Positions 63,684 through 64,000 of a stretch of 64,000 nucleotides of DNA are shown one piece after another; within the stretch, counting starts at the first letter, position 1; every line of letters starts with the position of its first letter. Made by a program: the position numbers and the translations under genes. The stretch is taken from NCBI GenBank assembly GCA_026075535.2, contig AP026539.1:6262001-6326000 (forward strand). Direction: 5' to 3'. Below the pieces are notes generated by a model. The model was not told the origin of the DNA. It saw only the letters and a list, made by a program, of their open reading frames with translations, and made no database searches. Origin of the DNA: Tricholoma matsutake. Lineage: Eukaryota > Basidiomycota > Agaricomycetes > Agaricales > Tricholomataceae.

Positions 63684-64000
63684 ATGATGTCGTCGAGCAC
63701 GGCGCTACAATCATTCTCGCTTGCGAACGACATCTCTACGCTTTCACCACAAGATGAAATCTATAGATTCGATGTAGAAGCCAATAAACGTATCAATCGG
63801 GATTCGCCCTGGGCAAAGGAGTATGTTCCAATCCTTGCCTTCGTAATATTCAGGTTCTAATCCTTTGCGTAAAGGCCACATTACTTTAAATCTTGCAAAA
63901 TATCCGCGGTTGCACTGATCAAGATGGTAAGATTCTTTAACTTTGGCAGCGCCTCTATATATGTGAACATAACCTCCTTATCATGTCCCCAGGTTATCCA
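63684..64000 (+). CDS. CSN5: COP9 signalosome subunit 5 (Csn5), 5' end only
   Basis: Start ATG ATG at 63684; exon 1 63684-63820, intron 63821-63874, exon 2 63875-63926, intron 63927-63992, exon 3 runs off the window. The product so far reads DEIYRFDVEANKRINRDSPW, then PHYFKSCKISAVALIKM and VIH, the N-terminus of Csn5/Jab1 that precedes its MPN+ (JAMM) metalloprotease domain. Csn5 removes NEDD8 from cullins. The catalytic EXnHxHx10D motif lies beyond the window, so its state is unknown. 217 bp separate it from COQ3 on the same strand. Confidence 0.88.

Overview
This window looks like chromosomal DNA of a mushroom-forming basidiomycete (Agaricomycetes). The reasons are short introns of about 50-65 nt with GTANGT-type donors and CTAAC-like branch sites, basidiomycete-type host genes (a multi-zinc-ribbon protein, Exo70, Pus3/Deg1, Coq3, Csn5), and a typical Agaricomycete repeat load: Ty1/copia with half-tRNA priming, a Tad-like LINE, a Tc1/mariner-type element, a KDZ-associated CxC2 protein, and several lineage-typical 'hypothetical' families found near transposons. 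I ran no searches; assignments rest on motifs and on reading gene structure by eye.

Layout. 0-4.3 kb: Ty3/Gypsy pol debris, a decayed P-loop protein gene (minus strand), and a host-like gene with an NFKBIL1/J-like C-terminus. 5.0-6.7 kb: a GGTTCGG-rich foldback repeat, then a complete 1,211-bp transposon with 35-bp terminal inverted repeats and an 8-bp target duplication. Its only recognisable gene is an intact two-exon gene of unknown function. 6.85-17.28 kb: a copia element with 257-bp LTRs, split by a full-length-looking but RT-deleted LINE (8,798-13,422) flanked by 11-bp target duplications. 17.5-20.3 kb: two divergent tRNA-headed SINE-like units with TCCTGG tails, enclosing a mosaic of hairpins and tandem intron-like modules. 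20.3-40 kb: a repeat sea built from one diverged ~230-bp satellite-like family. It includes a ~1.5-kb inverted duplication around a 6.2-kb core (WD40 pseudogene plus an intact 247-aa gene), and a TA-flanked Tc1/mariner-type element. 40-49.2 kb: a truncated KDZ/CxC2 gene next to three other Agaricomycete-type genes, all permeated by TGCCRA-type hexamers and in-gene minisatellites. 49.4-49.6 kb: a 165-bp foldback MITE.

49.8-64 kb is an ordinary gene-dense island with intact frames: a 1,280-aa protein with five zinc-ribbon-like modules, a four-TM membrane protein, EXO70, PUS3/DEG1, an intron-containing tRNA-Pro, COQ3, and the 5' end of CSN5.

A theme across the repeat half is that nearly all the in-frame stops I could trace in the decayed genes are TGA, usually where an arginine CGA codon is plausible. 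That is the footprint expected of cytosine methylation and CpG deamination. The intact island does not show it, and EXO70 there uses TGA as its natural stop.
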